Assembly: GCA_036506775.1 (NCBI GenBank)
Contig: DASXRE010000287.1
Span: 1-64,000, forward strand
Direction of reading: 5' to 3'
Source of the DNA: PSRF01 sp036506775
GTDB taxonomy: Bacteria; Acidobacteriota; Blastocatellia; Pyrinomonadales; Pyrinomonadaceae
Length of the DNA: 64,000 nucleotides
Shown here: positions 51,329 to 60,026 of the stretch, one piece after another
Numbering within the stretch: the stretch's first letter is position 1
Layout of the letters: the number at the start of each line of letters is the position of its first letter
Program-made: the position numbers and the translations under genes
The notes under the pieces: model-generated
Seen by the model: only the letters and a program-made list of their open reading frames with translations
Told to the model about the DNA's origin: nothing
Database searches by the model: none

Positions 51329-53983
51329 CTAACCAAGTGTGCTTTTGTCGGGATCATTGTGAAGATTCTCTAACTGAGCTTTCACTGCCGCTGCCACCCG
51401 CTCGGGGCTAGCATTGACCACAATCTTATCGCTGTCTACGCCGACGAGGTCTGGCACAAGAATGGAAAGTCCCTTAGCTACTGCAATGACCTCGTCATCC
51501 CTTACCGTGACAGCGTTGAATACAGTCCTACACTGGTATGCTATCAACGACGCCGCTAAGACATCGGGAACATCTCCTTTGAGCTTTTCGAGAGCTTTCA
51601 AAAAAATGTCGATCGTCAAATGCCGTTGGTTCTTGACCCATTTCTCCAGATCATCAACCCAAGTTGTGACCTCAGTTGGGTTATGTAATTGGAAAACTTC
51701 CCGTAATTTCGTCAGCGGTATCGCTCCGTGTTCGACCGTGTATTCGAGCAGCCTTCCGAGATCGCGGGCTGTCATGGGGGTGACATCCTGCTCCTCGCAA
51801 CGAGTTGTAATAGCCCCTTCCTCAAAACCTGGCGCAACAACCAATGCATGATCCGCTTTATAGCGATTGCGATGCTCAACCACGCCATCTAGTTTGATAT
51901 TACCCGTCTTGGAAACTTCATTTTTGGAAGACTTTGCGTCGAAAGAAAAGCTATAAAGTGGGGGTGAAGGGTCATCCTTAGTAGGATTCGTTAGAGTAGG
52001 ATACGCGTACGCCGAGGCTATACCCTCAGGTTCCCCAGGCTTTGCGAGATCGCGAACTTGAAATCCAATATATCGCAAAGCATCCGATAGCACGGCCTCC
52101 ATGCGTTTGCTGTTGGTGCTGTCGTGCTGCGTCTGAAGAAGGAGCTTTGCGATGTAGGTTCCCGACTGACGTCGCTGCATTGCGCGAAAGCGCATTAACT
52201 TGTCGCGATACTCTCGAATGTTTTCTAGCGTAGACGGCTCGACTCCGATGTCCAGCGCATAAACATCAGCTAGCAGATCAACCATTGCGATCGTCCGCAT
52301 CAGCTCCTTCTCTGCCTTACTACGAGAGTGTTCCGCGACAAAAGGGTGGTCTTTATTTATAACGATCGTATTGTCGGCGATCCGAAACTTAACAAAGCTG
52401 TCATCGTCGAGTTTTTCATACCGTACCTGCGTAAGAGCATTTTTGATATTATCAGCCGTGTTTTCGCGCCAGGACTTCCAACTTGCCTCGCGATCATCAA
52501 TTCCGCTGTCATCAAACAAAAAGCGAACAGATGGCTGTTTTGTTAGAGCTTCGGAGACAACGTTCCGTAGTGGCGAGAGTGAGAGCACGCCGAGAGATTT
52601 AACAAGAAGATCACCACTGTCAGGGAGTTCGGCATTTTGGTCGCTATCGTAGTAGGTTCTTGCTCGATTGAAGACCTTCCTTAAAAAGGCTCGAAAGACT
52701 TTTAATTCTCTGCGGTCTTGAAACTGTTCTCGATTAATAGTAAGTAGCGGATTTAGCCCATCGGCACGTACCGTCATCCTGAATCTGGCCCACGCCGCAT
52801 GACTCAAGTTTTTCTCGCCGAAGCTGGGATCATCCTGATTAACAACACGGCCGAGAACATTGATGTGGAACCCGTTTGAAGCGCCACGCTCATCGCTTCT
52901 TCCGCCGCTAATCTTATCGACAAAGAGCTTAACGTTGCCGGTGATCATTCCAACGTTTGGGATCTTGACATGGGGCACGGGGGATGTACCTGATTCGATA
53001 GGTATCACTGTCACAAAAGAAGAATCATTCTCATCTTCAGCACTGGTTTCGTTGTCGGTCTGGTTCAATCGATCTGATTCATCCACCTCGACAGTAGAAA
53101 TCTCGAGATCCGGGCCTATTGTCCATTCTTTCAACGTCGGAAGCGCCAATTTTGATGAAAGGAGCAGTTCGCCATTAAGGCGTATCGCCATTTCGCTTCC
53201 AAACGGTAGCGCGGCCTGAAGCATCCGTCGCAGCACTCCAATTTTTAGTTCGCGTCCGGTAGGTTTCAGGTCTGACAAAACAGCGAGAGTCCAAGTTCCT
53301 TGAGCTGGTGCCTTGAGCGAAGTTTTCGGCGCGCCAAACTCGTCATCTCCCAAGTCTGTTTCACTGGGGTGGGGAATGCCCTTTCGGATGAGATTTAGCA
53401 AAACATCACCATCGAATACATTTTTCAACGCTTCTTCAAGCTCCTGCTCCTCTACCTCGTAAATATCCAATTCAATGTCACTGATAAGTTTATCCTCTGC
53501 GTCATCCTTGAATTGCTCAATATCGTAATTCATCGTCACGCGTCGAATTAGACCATCAGAAGCCTTACAAATGTACGTTAGTTTGTTTGCCAATACGTAC
53601 GTTGCCAATTTGCCAATGCCGAATTGACCAATAACCGGCCTACCGTATTGAGTCGGCGTGTTCTTTTTCGGAGAGAACGCTATCCGCCACAGCAACCGGA
53701 GACCTTCTGCATCCATAGACGCCCCGTTATCCAAAACGCACATCGTGGCAGTCATGGCTTTGAGGTCCGTGGAGATGCGAACGTCAACGCAATCTGCACC
53801 AGCGTCCCAACCATTCGAAATCAATTCTTCGAATGCCTTTTGTGGTGATGAATATAATTGCTCGCTGAAGTGTTCTAGGAATCTGGTTCCCAGTTCTACC
53901 GAGATCTTTTGCCCTGATGAGTGACCAATTGTATCGGGTAGCGGAATGACTTCGTCGTTAATTGCGTGAGATAGGTTGTCCAT
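51329..53983 (-). CDS. GHKL ATPase with C-terminal restriction-nuclease-like domain
   Basis: 884 residues. The N-terminal Bergerat ATPase fold has the N-box FEELISNGWDAG (E53, N57), CVLDNGASMD (D85) and the glycine lid GRPVIGQFGIGK. This resembles Hsp90/MutL/MORC ATPases. A long middle part (190-600) is beta- then helix-rich. Around 630-740 there is a restriction-endonuclease-like pattern: MEAVLSDALRYIGFQV, FSFDAKSS near 682 and VVEHRNRYKADHALVVAP, i.e. D-xx-DxK. Prokaryotic GHKL ATPases of this kind occur in restriction-modification loci, and here the methyltransferase follows within nine bases. I infer an ATP-switched DNA clamp nuclease. Experimental function is unknown. Confidence 0.83.
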   Translation of the reverse strand: MDNLSHAINDEVIPLPDTIGHSSGQKISVELGTRFLEHFSEQLYSSPQKAFEELISNGWDAGADCVDVRISTDLKAMTATMCVLDNGASMDAEGLRLLWRIAFSPKKNTPTQYGRPVIGQFGIGKLATYVLANKLTYICKASDGLIRRVTMNYDIEQFKDDAEDKLISDIELDIYEVEEQELEEALKNVFDGDVLLNLIRKGIPHPSETDLGDDEFGAPKTSLKAPAQGTWTLAVLSDLKPTGRELKIGVLRRMLQAALPFGSEMAIRLNGELLLSSKLALPTLKEWTIGPDLEISTVEVDESDRLNQTDNETSAEDENDSSFVTVIPIESGTSPVPHVKIPNVGMITGNVKLFVDKISGGRSDERGASNGFHINVLGRVVNQDDPSFGEKNLSHAAWARFRMTVRADGLNPLLTINREQFQDRRELKVFRAFLRKVFNRARTYYDSDQNAELPDSGDLLVKSLGVLSLSPLRNVVSEALTKQPSVRFLFDDSGIDDREASWKSWRENTADNIKNALTQVRYEKLDDDSFVKFRIADNTIVINKDHPFVAEHSRSKAEKELMRTIAMVDLLADVYALDIGVEPSTLENIREYRDKLMRFRAMQRRQSGTYIAKLLLQTQHDSTNSKRMEAVLSDALRYIGFQVRDLAKPGEPEGIASAYAYPTLTNPTKDDPSPPLYSFSFDAKSSKNEVSKTGNIKLDGVVEHRNRYKADHALVVAPGFEEGAITTRCEEQDVTPMTARDLGRLLEYTVEHGAIPLTKLREVFQLHNPTEVTTWVDDLEKWVKNQRHLTIDIFLKALEKLKGDVPDVLAASLIAYQCRTVFNAVTVRDDEVIAVAKGLSILVPDLVGVDSDKIVVNASPERVAAAVKAQLENLHNDPDKSTLG

Positions 53984-54139
53984 AGTTGAGGTTCCTTTCG
54001 ACCACTCAATCTAATCGAAACGCTTTTGTTCTACAACCTCTTGGAAAATCCATTGAACAGGCACTACTCGCAGTAGCATACTTGAAGTTCGTGCGATAAC
54101 CGGTGGTGGGAACCGGTTTAGTGACAATTGATCAGGACA

Positions 54140-54589
54140 TTAGTGTGTGGCACGCCACAACTCGCCCTCAAGTGCTGCAATCTGTGCGTCGACCATGCCG
54201 TTGAGGTTCAACTCGCCGCAGCGAGTGAAGGCAAGGTGCTTCGCTGTGTTCGCAAGTGCTTTCGGTTGGGTGGAGTTTTCGAGCGTCGACAGCAGGACGA
54301 GCAGCGCTGCCGAGGGCTCGTCACCGGCCCGGCAGATCAGATCTGTTAATGCTTCGATCTTTTCTTCGCTTGAATGAACATACAGGTTATCGATGATGCT
54401 TTCACCGGCGTCGACACAGCGCACGAGTTCGGGCAGCTCCGGGTCGTTTATTTCCAAGGCGTAACGGATTACCGCACGGGTTTGTGCGTCGATCGATTTG
54501 TCGTTGATGACTGATTGAGCGCGTCGTTTAAGAGCGTCGCTGATGTGAGATGTTTCTTCCCGCAGTCTTGCACTGCTAAGATTAAGCAT
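54140..54589 (-). CDS. Small all-helical protein of unknown function
   Basis: 149 residues from the ATG at 54589; AAAGGA lies eight bases before it, while the upstream in-frame ATG at 54598 would overlap the ribosome site. Features: SHISDALKRRAQSVIND, AVIRYALEINDPELPELVRCVDAGE and QIAALEGELWRATH. Probably a helical bundle, no signal. I recognise no family. It lies between the GHKL ATPase and toxin-antitoxin genes. Confidence 0.6.
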   Translation of the reverse strand: MLNLSSARLREETSHISDALKRRAQSVINDKSIDAQTRAVIRYALEINDPELPELVRCVDAGESIIDNLYVHSSEEKIEALTDLICRAGDEPSAALLVLLSTLENSTQPKALANTAKHLAFTRCGELNLNGMVDAQIAALEGELWRATH

Positions 54590-54775
54590 GACTTTCATCC
54601 TTTCACTAGAAGGTTGAGGGTCCCAGGGTCGGCTTTGTGTTACCGCACAAGTCGGCCCGCTTCGTTTTTAGAGTGGGTGGACCAGCACTGTAGCGCCGCG
54701 ATTTTCGCATGTCAATGCAAACTATTCCGAGTTATGCTGGAAGCGAGTTCAAGGATTTGAAATGGAGTCGAGTAA

Positions 54776-55006
54776 ATGAAACTTGCGCCCGATATGCAAA
54801 ACGACAACGCTGAGCCAGACGCTACGACCGATCAGAAATTCCTGGAGATGCAGGATCGGATGGAAGCGATTGAGGGCATAAGGCGTGGGCTCGAAAGTAT
54901 GAAACGGAACGCAGGCAAGCCGGCAGAAAAGTCCGGAAGTTTTTCGCGAGGTGACGAGTGTTATTACAGTTCGCTGCCGCGCTGTTCCAGCTCATTAGCG
55001 AAGTGA
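54776..55006 (+). CDS. Small antitoxin-like protein, possibly frameshifted
   Basis: 76 residues. MEAIEGIRRGLESMKRNAGKPAEK resembles the C-terminal toxin-binding helix of PHD or CopG-type antitoxins. The sequence after it (SGSFSRGDECYYSSLPRC) does not, and overlaps the HepT gene end by 43 bases, so the gene may be frameshifted or degraded. GGAG lies before the ATG at eight bases. No cognate toxin is next to it. Confidence 0.35.
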   Translation: MKLAPDMQNDNAEPDATTDQKFLEMQDRMEAIEGIRRGLESMKRNAGKPAEKSGSFSRGDECYYSSLPRCSSSLAK

Positions 55007-55446
55007 GTCAGCGCTTGCTTTACGGAGGCATTCTCAAGCGACCAGCGATTCCAAAGTTCGACTGTTTTGGCTTTGTCGAGTTTGAAGTCGTATGCATGTC
55101 GAAAAAGGTGACGAAAGCCAAGGAGATCTCCAAGCACTGAGCGCACTTGTTCCGGCAGTACGGCGGGCCGCAAAGATTTGATATCCAGAAACATCTTGTC
55201 AAGCAACTCGCGTTGCCAACGAGTGTGATCGCGCACATGATTCTCAAAGCTCAGAGAAATTTGTGTAAAGCAGTTCTCTAAGGCGTTGTAAATGTTGTGC
55301 ATCGAATATCCGAGTGAGTCCAACTCGGCGAGACTCAAGTTATTGACGTCAAATTGAGAAACATGACTTTCAATGCGAGCGATCGCGCCAAGATCGTTAC
55401 GAATGAAGGCAGCCAAAGTGAGAGCAGCCTTAGCGTCAATTCTCAT
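54964..55446 (-). CDS. hepT: HepT-type HEPN toxin (ribonuclease)
   Basis: 160 residues from the ATG at 55446 (MRIDAKAALTLAAFI); the longer frame to 55596 lies inside mntA. The family motif RX4HXY is RHLFRHAYDF, which holds the catalytic Arg and His and the Tyr that MntA modifies. HEPN toxins cut RNA; MntA inactivates them by adding AMP. The start overlaps the mntA stop by eleven bases, typical of this pair. It lies in the same AT-rich island as the restriction genes. Confidence 0.88.
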   Translation of the reverse strand: MRIDAKAALTLAAFIRNDLGAIARIESHVSQFDVNNLSLAELDSLGYSMHNIYNALENCFTQISLSFENHVRDHTRWQRELLDKMFLDIKSLRPAVLPEQVRSVLGDLLGFRHLFRHAYDFKLDKAKTVELWNRWSLENASVKQALTHFANELEQRGSEL

Positions 55447-55774
55447 CATCAAGAATAATTCCGTGCTCAAGAATTTGCTCACGCAGAAGTGAGTTACAGG
55501 CTTCGAGCTCGACGACATCAACTGGGCGAGGCAAGATCTGTAGTAGATGACCCACGCTTCCGAAGAATCGATCTGCCGGGAGTCCCTCAACAGCAAAATC
55601 GAAGTCTGAATGAACGGTAGGTTGACGGCCCTTAGCTAATGAGCCAAATAGCCACACCCTCCTCGCTCCTTGTTCTCTCAGAAACCTGGCAGCTAATCGT
55701 ATATGCCCCTGGTCATCGCTGCTGAGGGATGCCGGCAAGGTACGCGCTGCGCTGTCGTAAGGGGAAAGCTTCAT
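55436..55774 (-). CDS. mntA: MntA-type nucleotidyltransferase antitoxin
   Basis: 112 residues from the ATG at 55774 (MKLSPYDSAARTLP); the longer frame to 55888 has no family match. The nucleotidyltransferase site is LFGSLAKGRQPTVHSDFDFAV: the GS and DFD residues bind ATP and metal; the spacing is eleven residues, against ten in most members. It would AMPylate HepT. It lies upstream of hepT on the same strand, overlapping its start. Confidence 0.88.
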   Translation of the reverse strand: MKLSPYDSAARTLPASLSSDDQGHIRLAARFLREQGARRVWLFGSLAKGRQPTVHSDFDFAVEGLPADRFFGSVGHLLQILPRPVDVVELEACNSLLREQILEHGIILDDEN

Positions 55775-55891
55775 ACCGGGATTATTACACGCGCCCAAGA
55801 TCCTAACAAGATATCTCAAATGGTCTAAGCGGAGAATGAAGCGGTACGCTGTTGTCTTTTCTGAAATCGCCTTGATGCGCCGTTGCAAAAA

Positions 55892-57244
55892 TCACTTAAT
55901 CCGAATCACAACTGGCAAATCAGCCTGAGTCCCATCATCGAGGTTCGCCATTAACATACGCCAGTCGCCCTTCTCGAGTGTCTCGGGCAGTCTTACGACG
56001 ATTTCACCGGTCCATTCTGTTTTGAGATCTGGTTCAATGACGTCTAAATCGATCGATTCTCCGGATCGGAAAAGCGTCACCTTTATCTTCTTTGCGTCGG
56101 CTACGCGAAAGTCTCCATTGATCACCAGCACATCTCCGGCGGTTGCGCTGAAACTCTCCGGCTTTTCAGGACCGGGCGAGAGCTGCACCCAACGACCCTT
56201 CTCAAGCCTGATTGCCTGGATCGACGGAGGCACTAGTTTTTCGGATAGTTGAAATGGACCTTCAGCCGACCAGACAGACGGGAGGCCGTTGCGCCAAGTG
56301 CGCGTTTGCAGTTGAACGTTTCCTGGAGCCAGAGCCTTGGGAACAACAACCCGAAGGTGTTTCGGATAAGTCGTGGACACTACGATAGCTCGATCAGCTT
56401 GTTTGAAAGCGATTTCGGTTAATTCGGAGCGCTTGAGTGGATCGGTGCTCCAGACGGACAACTCCAGCAATTGGCCAGGCGCGACTGGCGTCATCCAGCT
56501 GAGTGCGAGATCTAAAGGCAGCGGATCGTTTGTAACCTGAAATATGACAGGCTCGGTAAATTGGTTGTTGCCGTATTTACGATTTCCGATGCGGATCTTC
56601 AGAGGTCCTTCCGGGGCGTCGTTTGGGACTTTAAAGCTGCTGTCGCTGCTGGAGCCTCCGGATTCGAAGCTCGTAACTTTGCCGGCAGCATCAGTGAGCT
56701 CAATCAGATCGTAGATATGAAATCCGTAACAGGTTAGCAAAACATCCGTGCCGGGTGAGCCGCTCGCGGGGACAATTCGCTGGACCTCAGGCAAAATCCA
56801 GTCGACGATGGTCACAGTCGCCGGCACACTACGAAGACCATTAATTTCAACCACCACCTGACTTGGACCAAGTACTACTTCTTCGGGCACTATCACTTCG
56901 AGAGTCTGACGCCCGTTGTTTTCATCATTCGTGGCCCATGATCCACCTCCGGTTCGGGCCAGGTACGTGTTGCCATTCTGAAGGAAGAACACCCTCGTAT
57001 TTATCGATGATGGTTTCAAGCGGTAGCCTCTTAACTCCAGAACGGAGTTGATGGATATCTTTTCTGGTCCGAAATCGTCGATGACCGGAGTGGCAGCTTT
57101 TGGGGAATCTTTAAGTTGCGAATGTTGGCTCTGTTGTGGGTGTTCTTCGACTTGAGCGGCGGCCATCGAATGAAGCAGTGGAGGCGATAAAAAAATGAGG
57201 AGAGCCACTACAGGTGTGAATTTGAGCGACATGCTCCTCACCAT
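55892..57244 (-). CDS. Exported protein with IPT/TIG-like domains
   Basis: 450 residues. Signal peptide: MSLKFTPVVALLIFLSPPLLHSMAAAQ (Met5 at 57232 is an equal start). IPT/TIG-like sheets follow: ISINSVLELRGYRLKPS, QRIVPASGSPGTDVLLTCYGF and DVLVINGDF. The pattern suggests a periplasmic or surface protein that binds a partner; no catalytic residues are seen. Function unknown. It separates the HEPN/MNT pair from a frameshifted lipoprotein gene. Confidence 0.78.
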   Translation of the reverse strand: MVRSMSLKFTPVVALLIFLSPPLLHSMAAAQVEEHPQQSQHSQLKDSPKAATPVIDDFGPEKISINSVLELRGYRLKPSSINTRVFFLQNGNTYLARTGGGSWATNDENNGRQTLEVIVPEEVVLGPSQVVVEINGLRSVPATVTIVDWILPEVQRIVPASGSPGTDVLLTCYGFHIYDLIELTDAAGKVTSFESGGSSSDSSFKVPNDAPEGPLKIRIGNRKYGNNQFTEPVIFQVTNDPLPLDLALSWMTPVAPGQLLELSVWSTDPLKRSELTEIAFKQADRAIVVSTTYPKHLRVVVPKALAPGNVQLQTRTWRNGLPSVWSAEGPFQLSEKLVPPSIQAIRLEKGRWVQLSPGPEKPESFSATAGDVLVINGDFRVADAKKIKVTLFRSGESIDLDVIEPDLKTEWTGEIVVRLPETLEKGDWRMLMANLDDGTQADLPVVIRIK

Positions 57245-57446
57245 ACTCCGGCGGTTCCGAGTTTTCTAGAAGTTGCTCGTAAACAAGTTGAGTTGCTGGC
57301 AGATCCCCTCAAGCTCTGCAGAGAAAACTACATTGGATCAGGTGAAGAAATCTCGTAATATCATTCGAGGTAACAATGGATTGTCGAGTAAGTTCACATT
57401 CACGCGAAACAACAAAAGAAATCGAAAGTCAAATGCGGTCCAAATC

Positions 57447-57991
57447 TTGAACCTATCAAATCTTCGACTCTTAATACTCTTCCTGCTGTTGTTCAGCTTG
57501 CCTGGCTGTCGTTCAAGTGCAAAGCAACGGTCTAAGACTCTGTTCAGCGAGGCCAATAAAATCAGTGACCAACAAATAAAAGTCCTGAACGAGTGGGCTC
57601 GGGAGTTTAGTCAGATATTCACAGAGCAGAACCGAGCACAGTTCCCTTCTAACCGAGATTGGTTGAACAGTCGTGCACAAAAATAATACTGCTCATCGAC
57701 GAAAGCTCGCAACTAGGCAGCGAGGCGGTAGAGAAATATGAAGAGGCAAGTCGTCTGATGAGTAAGGATCAAGAAAGAAGGGGATTGGCCATCATTGCTG
57801 CATCATTCAGAAAAAGTGTAGAAATCGAGCAGTTGTTCAAAGCGCAAGCCCAACTTGCTTCAGATGAAACGATTAATGACCAAAAGACATTCACCGAAAA
57901 GTTTGCTTACCTCACGACGCTTATTCAACAGAAGCAAAAAGAAAAGGACGATCAGTTCGCCGAAGGAAAACGATTGTTCCTAATGAAGTAG
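57447..57991 (+). pseudogene. Frameshifted lipoprotein gene of unknown function
   Basis: Two frames make one protein. The first holds the lipoprotein signal (LRLLILFLLLFSLPGC) and runs to NRDWLNSRAQK then stop at 57686; the second continues IILLIDESSQLGSEAVEKYEEASRLMSKDQERRG to 57991. One more A in the run CAAAAAT near 57679 would join them, and a -1 slip on AAA would do so during translation. A TTG at 57447 is the likely start. The helical C-terminal part (FRKSVEIEQLFKAQAQLA) is a family I do not recognise. Mutation, assembly error and real slippage cannot be told apart here. Confidence 0.65.
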
Positions 57992-58090
57992 AGTGAACCG
58001 AAGTTGTGAGTTGGCAGCTTCTTTTCTGCCACAGAGGAGGATAATGCGTTCACGAAGTTCTCTGGCATTCACGAAAACGCGAACAAGAAG

Positions 58091-58615
58091 ATGATCGCAA
58101 TCAACAATAAAAATCTCGACATCTTGGCGGCCATTGGAATCGGACTCGGCGCGGTGTTTGGCCTGGCCGGTACCGTGGTCTCGCAAGACTCTCTCAGGCA
58201 AATCTTCTGGGCCATCGATGGTGTTGGACTGATTGTCGCTTGCGCCTTGTTGACGGTGAAGCTCGCGCGATCAGGCAATGAGTTTGTGTCGGCTGGTTTT
58301 CTTGTTTTTGCAATTGGCGAGAGCCACCTCGTTTCCGGCATCGCGGCAGGCCTCGCGGGAAGCGTTCCCTCATTCGCGGGCGGCGTTGCGCTCTGGGCGG
58401 CGGGACTCTTGCTGATCAGCGTCCCGCGGTTATTCCACATCTGGGTACGTATCGTGGGAGTACTGGCGGCAGTCCTTTTCAGTTTAGTGGCGGCGAGAAT
58501 ATTCCTGGGTGAACAGTTGTTACCCACGTCTTCACCACTTCCCTTTTTCGCTTATCCGTTTTTGGTCCTGACGTTCGTTGGTTGGATCTGGACGCTGCTA
58601 AAGCACAGGCTGTGA
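58091..58615 (+). CDS. Integral membrane protein of unknown function
   Basis: 174 residues with five to six helices: LAAIGIGLGAVFGLAGTVV, IDGVGLIVACALLTV, FLVFAIGESHLVSGIAAGLAG, WAAGLLLISVPRLFHIWVRI and FAYPFLVLTFVGWIWTLL. The GES-H motif in helix 3 is conserved-looking. I recognise no function. It precedes the zeta-toxin-like pair by 30 bases. Confidence 0.75.
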   Translation: MIAINNKNLDILAAIGIGLGAVFGLAGTVVSQDSLRQIFWAIDGVGLIVACALLTVKLARSGNEFVSAGFLVFAIGESHLVSGIAAGLAGSVPSFAGGVALWAAGLLLISVPRLFHIWVRIVGVLAAVLFSLVAARIFLGEQLLPTSSPLPFFAYPFLVLTFVGWIWTLLKHRL

Positions 58616-58645
58616 CTTGATTAAAAGGAGCGTTCCGCTTAGACC

Positions 58646-59173
58646 ATGCCCAAGCAACGGCGGATCATAATCGTCGCCGGACCTAACGGCGCCGGCAAGA
58701 CAACTTTTGCTCGCGAGTATTTGCTGAAAGAAGCGCACTGCCCCGACTTTGTTAACGTAGATCTCATCGCCGCCGGATTATCGCCTTTCGATCCGGATCG
58801 CGCGGCGATTAGAGCCGGCCGGATTATGCTCTCTGAAATTCAGCGCCGCGTTCGCACGGGTGAAAGCTTTGCATTTGAAACTACCTTGAGCGGGCACGTT
58901 TATGCGCGGCTGATTCCAGGTTGGCGAAGCGTCGATTACCGCGTGAGACTCATATTTCTGAGCTTGCCAAATTCTGAGATTGCGATCGCGCGTGTCGCCG
59001 CGCGAGTCGCCCAGGGTGGTCATCATGTAACAAGCGCTGTCGTTCGTCGCCGCTTTGATTCTGGTCTGCGCAACTTTCAAAACATTTATAAGGACCTGGT
59101 TGATAAGTCGGAGTGGTACGATAATTCAGGCAATACACCGCAGCTGATTTCAGAGGCAGGCAATTGGAGGTAG
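58646..59173 (+). CDS. Zeta-toxin-like P-loop kinase
   Basis: 175 residues. The Walker A is GPNGAGKTTFA, the Asp pair and NVDLIAAGLSPFDPDRAAIRAGRIM segment match the zeta-toxin/AAA_33 group, and FAFETTLSG and RVAARVAQGGHHV hold the substrate-side residues. Zeta toxins phosphorylate UDP-GlcNAc or related targets; many chromosomal relatives have other roles. The frame continues four bases before a small basic protein gene, which could be its antitoxin. Confidence 0.85.
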   Translation: MPKQRRIIIVAGPNGAGKTTFAREYLLKEAHCPDFVNVDLIAAGLSPFDPDRAAIRAGRIMLSEIQRRVRTGESFAFETTLSGHVYARLIPGWRSVDYRVRLIFLSLPNSEIAIARVAARVAQGGHHVTSAVVRRRFDSGLRNFQNIYKDLVDKSEWYDNSGNTPQLISEAGNWR

Positions 59174-59177
59174 TTCA

Positions 59178-59390
59178 ATGAGCCGTCGAGTCAATTCACC
59201 TTCACCCGAAGCACAAGATACGCTGCGCGCCTTACGTCGCGCCGGACGTAAAGCCCTGGAACTCGGACTCAAAACTGGAACTCCAGTCTATGTGATCAGA
59301 AACAACAAGATCGTGGACCTCACAAAGGACCAACCAGCTACCAAAAAGTCGCGGTCAAGACGGACCTCAGCAAAAACTTCATCGAGATAA
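59178..59390 (+). CDS. Small basic protein paired with the zeta-toxin-like kinase
   Basis: 70 residues. TLRALRRAGRKALELGLKTGTPVYVIRNNKIVDL is the conserved part, a short helix followed by a strand, then a Lys/Arg-rich tail. Proteins of this type follow zeta-like genes in many genomes; I infer a role as antitoxin or regulator. AGGTAGTTCA precedes the ATG, four bases after the kinase stop. Confidence 0.75.
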   Translation: MSRRVNSPSPEAQDTLRALRRAGRKALELGLKTGTPVYVIRNNKIVDLTKDQPATKKSRSRRTSAKTSSR

Positions 59391-59444
59391 TACGGACAAG
59401 AATCCGTCTTCATCTGCGTTCATCCGTGGCCGTTCTTCTGAACG

Positions 59445-59906
59445 TTACATCTGATCCGGAATCTCAGCTTCGACGAGTTTCGCCAACAGCGTTAGCGACT
59501 CCTGCCAACCGAGATAGCAAGCCTCGGCAGGAATAACGGCCGGCACGCCCTCTTGCACGATGTTCAATTCAGTTCCGACAGATACTTTCTTCAACGTGAT
59601 CGTTGTTTGTATTTCTCCGGGCAGATTAGGGTCGTCGAATCTGTCCGTGTAGCGGATGCGTTCGTTTGGCGTCAGCTCAACATACTCTCCCCCGAATGAG
59701 TGACTGCTGCCGGTGGTGAAATTAGTGAACGACATCTTGTAAGTACCTCCGACTTTCGCCTCGAGGTGATGAACCTGGCCCGTAAAACCATTTGGCGGAA
59801 GCCACTTGGCCATCGCACTTGCATCAAGGAATGCTCGGTAAACTCTCTCCGCCGGTGCGCGGAGCACTCGGTGTAGTTTGATCGTGTTTGTGTTACCTGT
59901 TGTCAT
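59445..59906 (-). CDS. AHSA1/SRPBCC-family protein
   Basis: 153 residues, helix-grip fold. HRVLRAPAERVYRAFLDASAMAKWLPPNGF, GGTYKMSFTNFTTG and the end ACYLGWQESLTLLAKLVE are family features. Such proteins bind hydrophobic ligands or act as co-chaperone relatives; the ligand is not known. GAGGAAAAATC precedes the ATG. An ECF42-type promoter lies upstream at 59953, so I place this gene in the regulon of the sigma factor at 26446. Confidence 0.9.
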   Translation of the reverse strand: MTTGNTNTIKLHRVLRAPAERVYRAFLDASAMAKWLPPNGFTGQVHHLEAKVGGTYKMSFTNFTTGSSHSFGGEYVELTPNERIRYTDRFDDPNLPGEIQTTITLKKVSVGTELNIVQEGVPAVIPAEACYLGWQESLTLLAKLVEAEIPDQM

Positions 59907-59952
59907 GATTTTTCCTCGTATGATTACTTAAGTTCGCCTCCTTCAACAGTAA

Positions 59953-59979
59953 GTCGAATGGCGACTGGCGAAATCGACA
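59953..59979 (-). promoter_or_regulatory. ECF42-type promoter for the AHSA1 gene
   Basis: On the minus strand TGTCGAT (59979-59973), a 16-base spacer and CGAC (59956-59953). It is nearly identical over 30 bases to the site at 62169-62195 and shares TGTCGATTTCGC with the YCII promoter. A transcript would start near 59944. Confidence 0.72.
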
Positions 59980-60009
59980 CTTGCAAATTGTTTTGGGGGA
60001 ATAACCGCA

Positions 60010-60026
60010 AAGAGGCACAAAAAATC
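60010..60026. repeat. Half of a family C repeat
   Basis: CAAAGAGGCACAAAA, the left arm of family C without its partner, just before the SnoaL-like stop. It may be a remnant. Confidence 0.4.
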
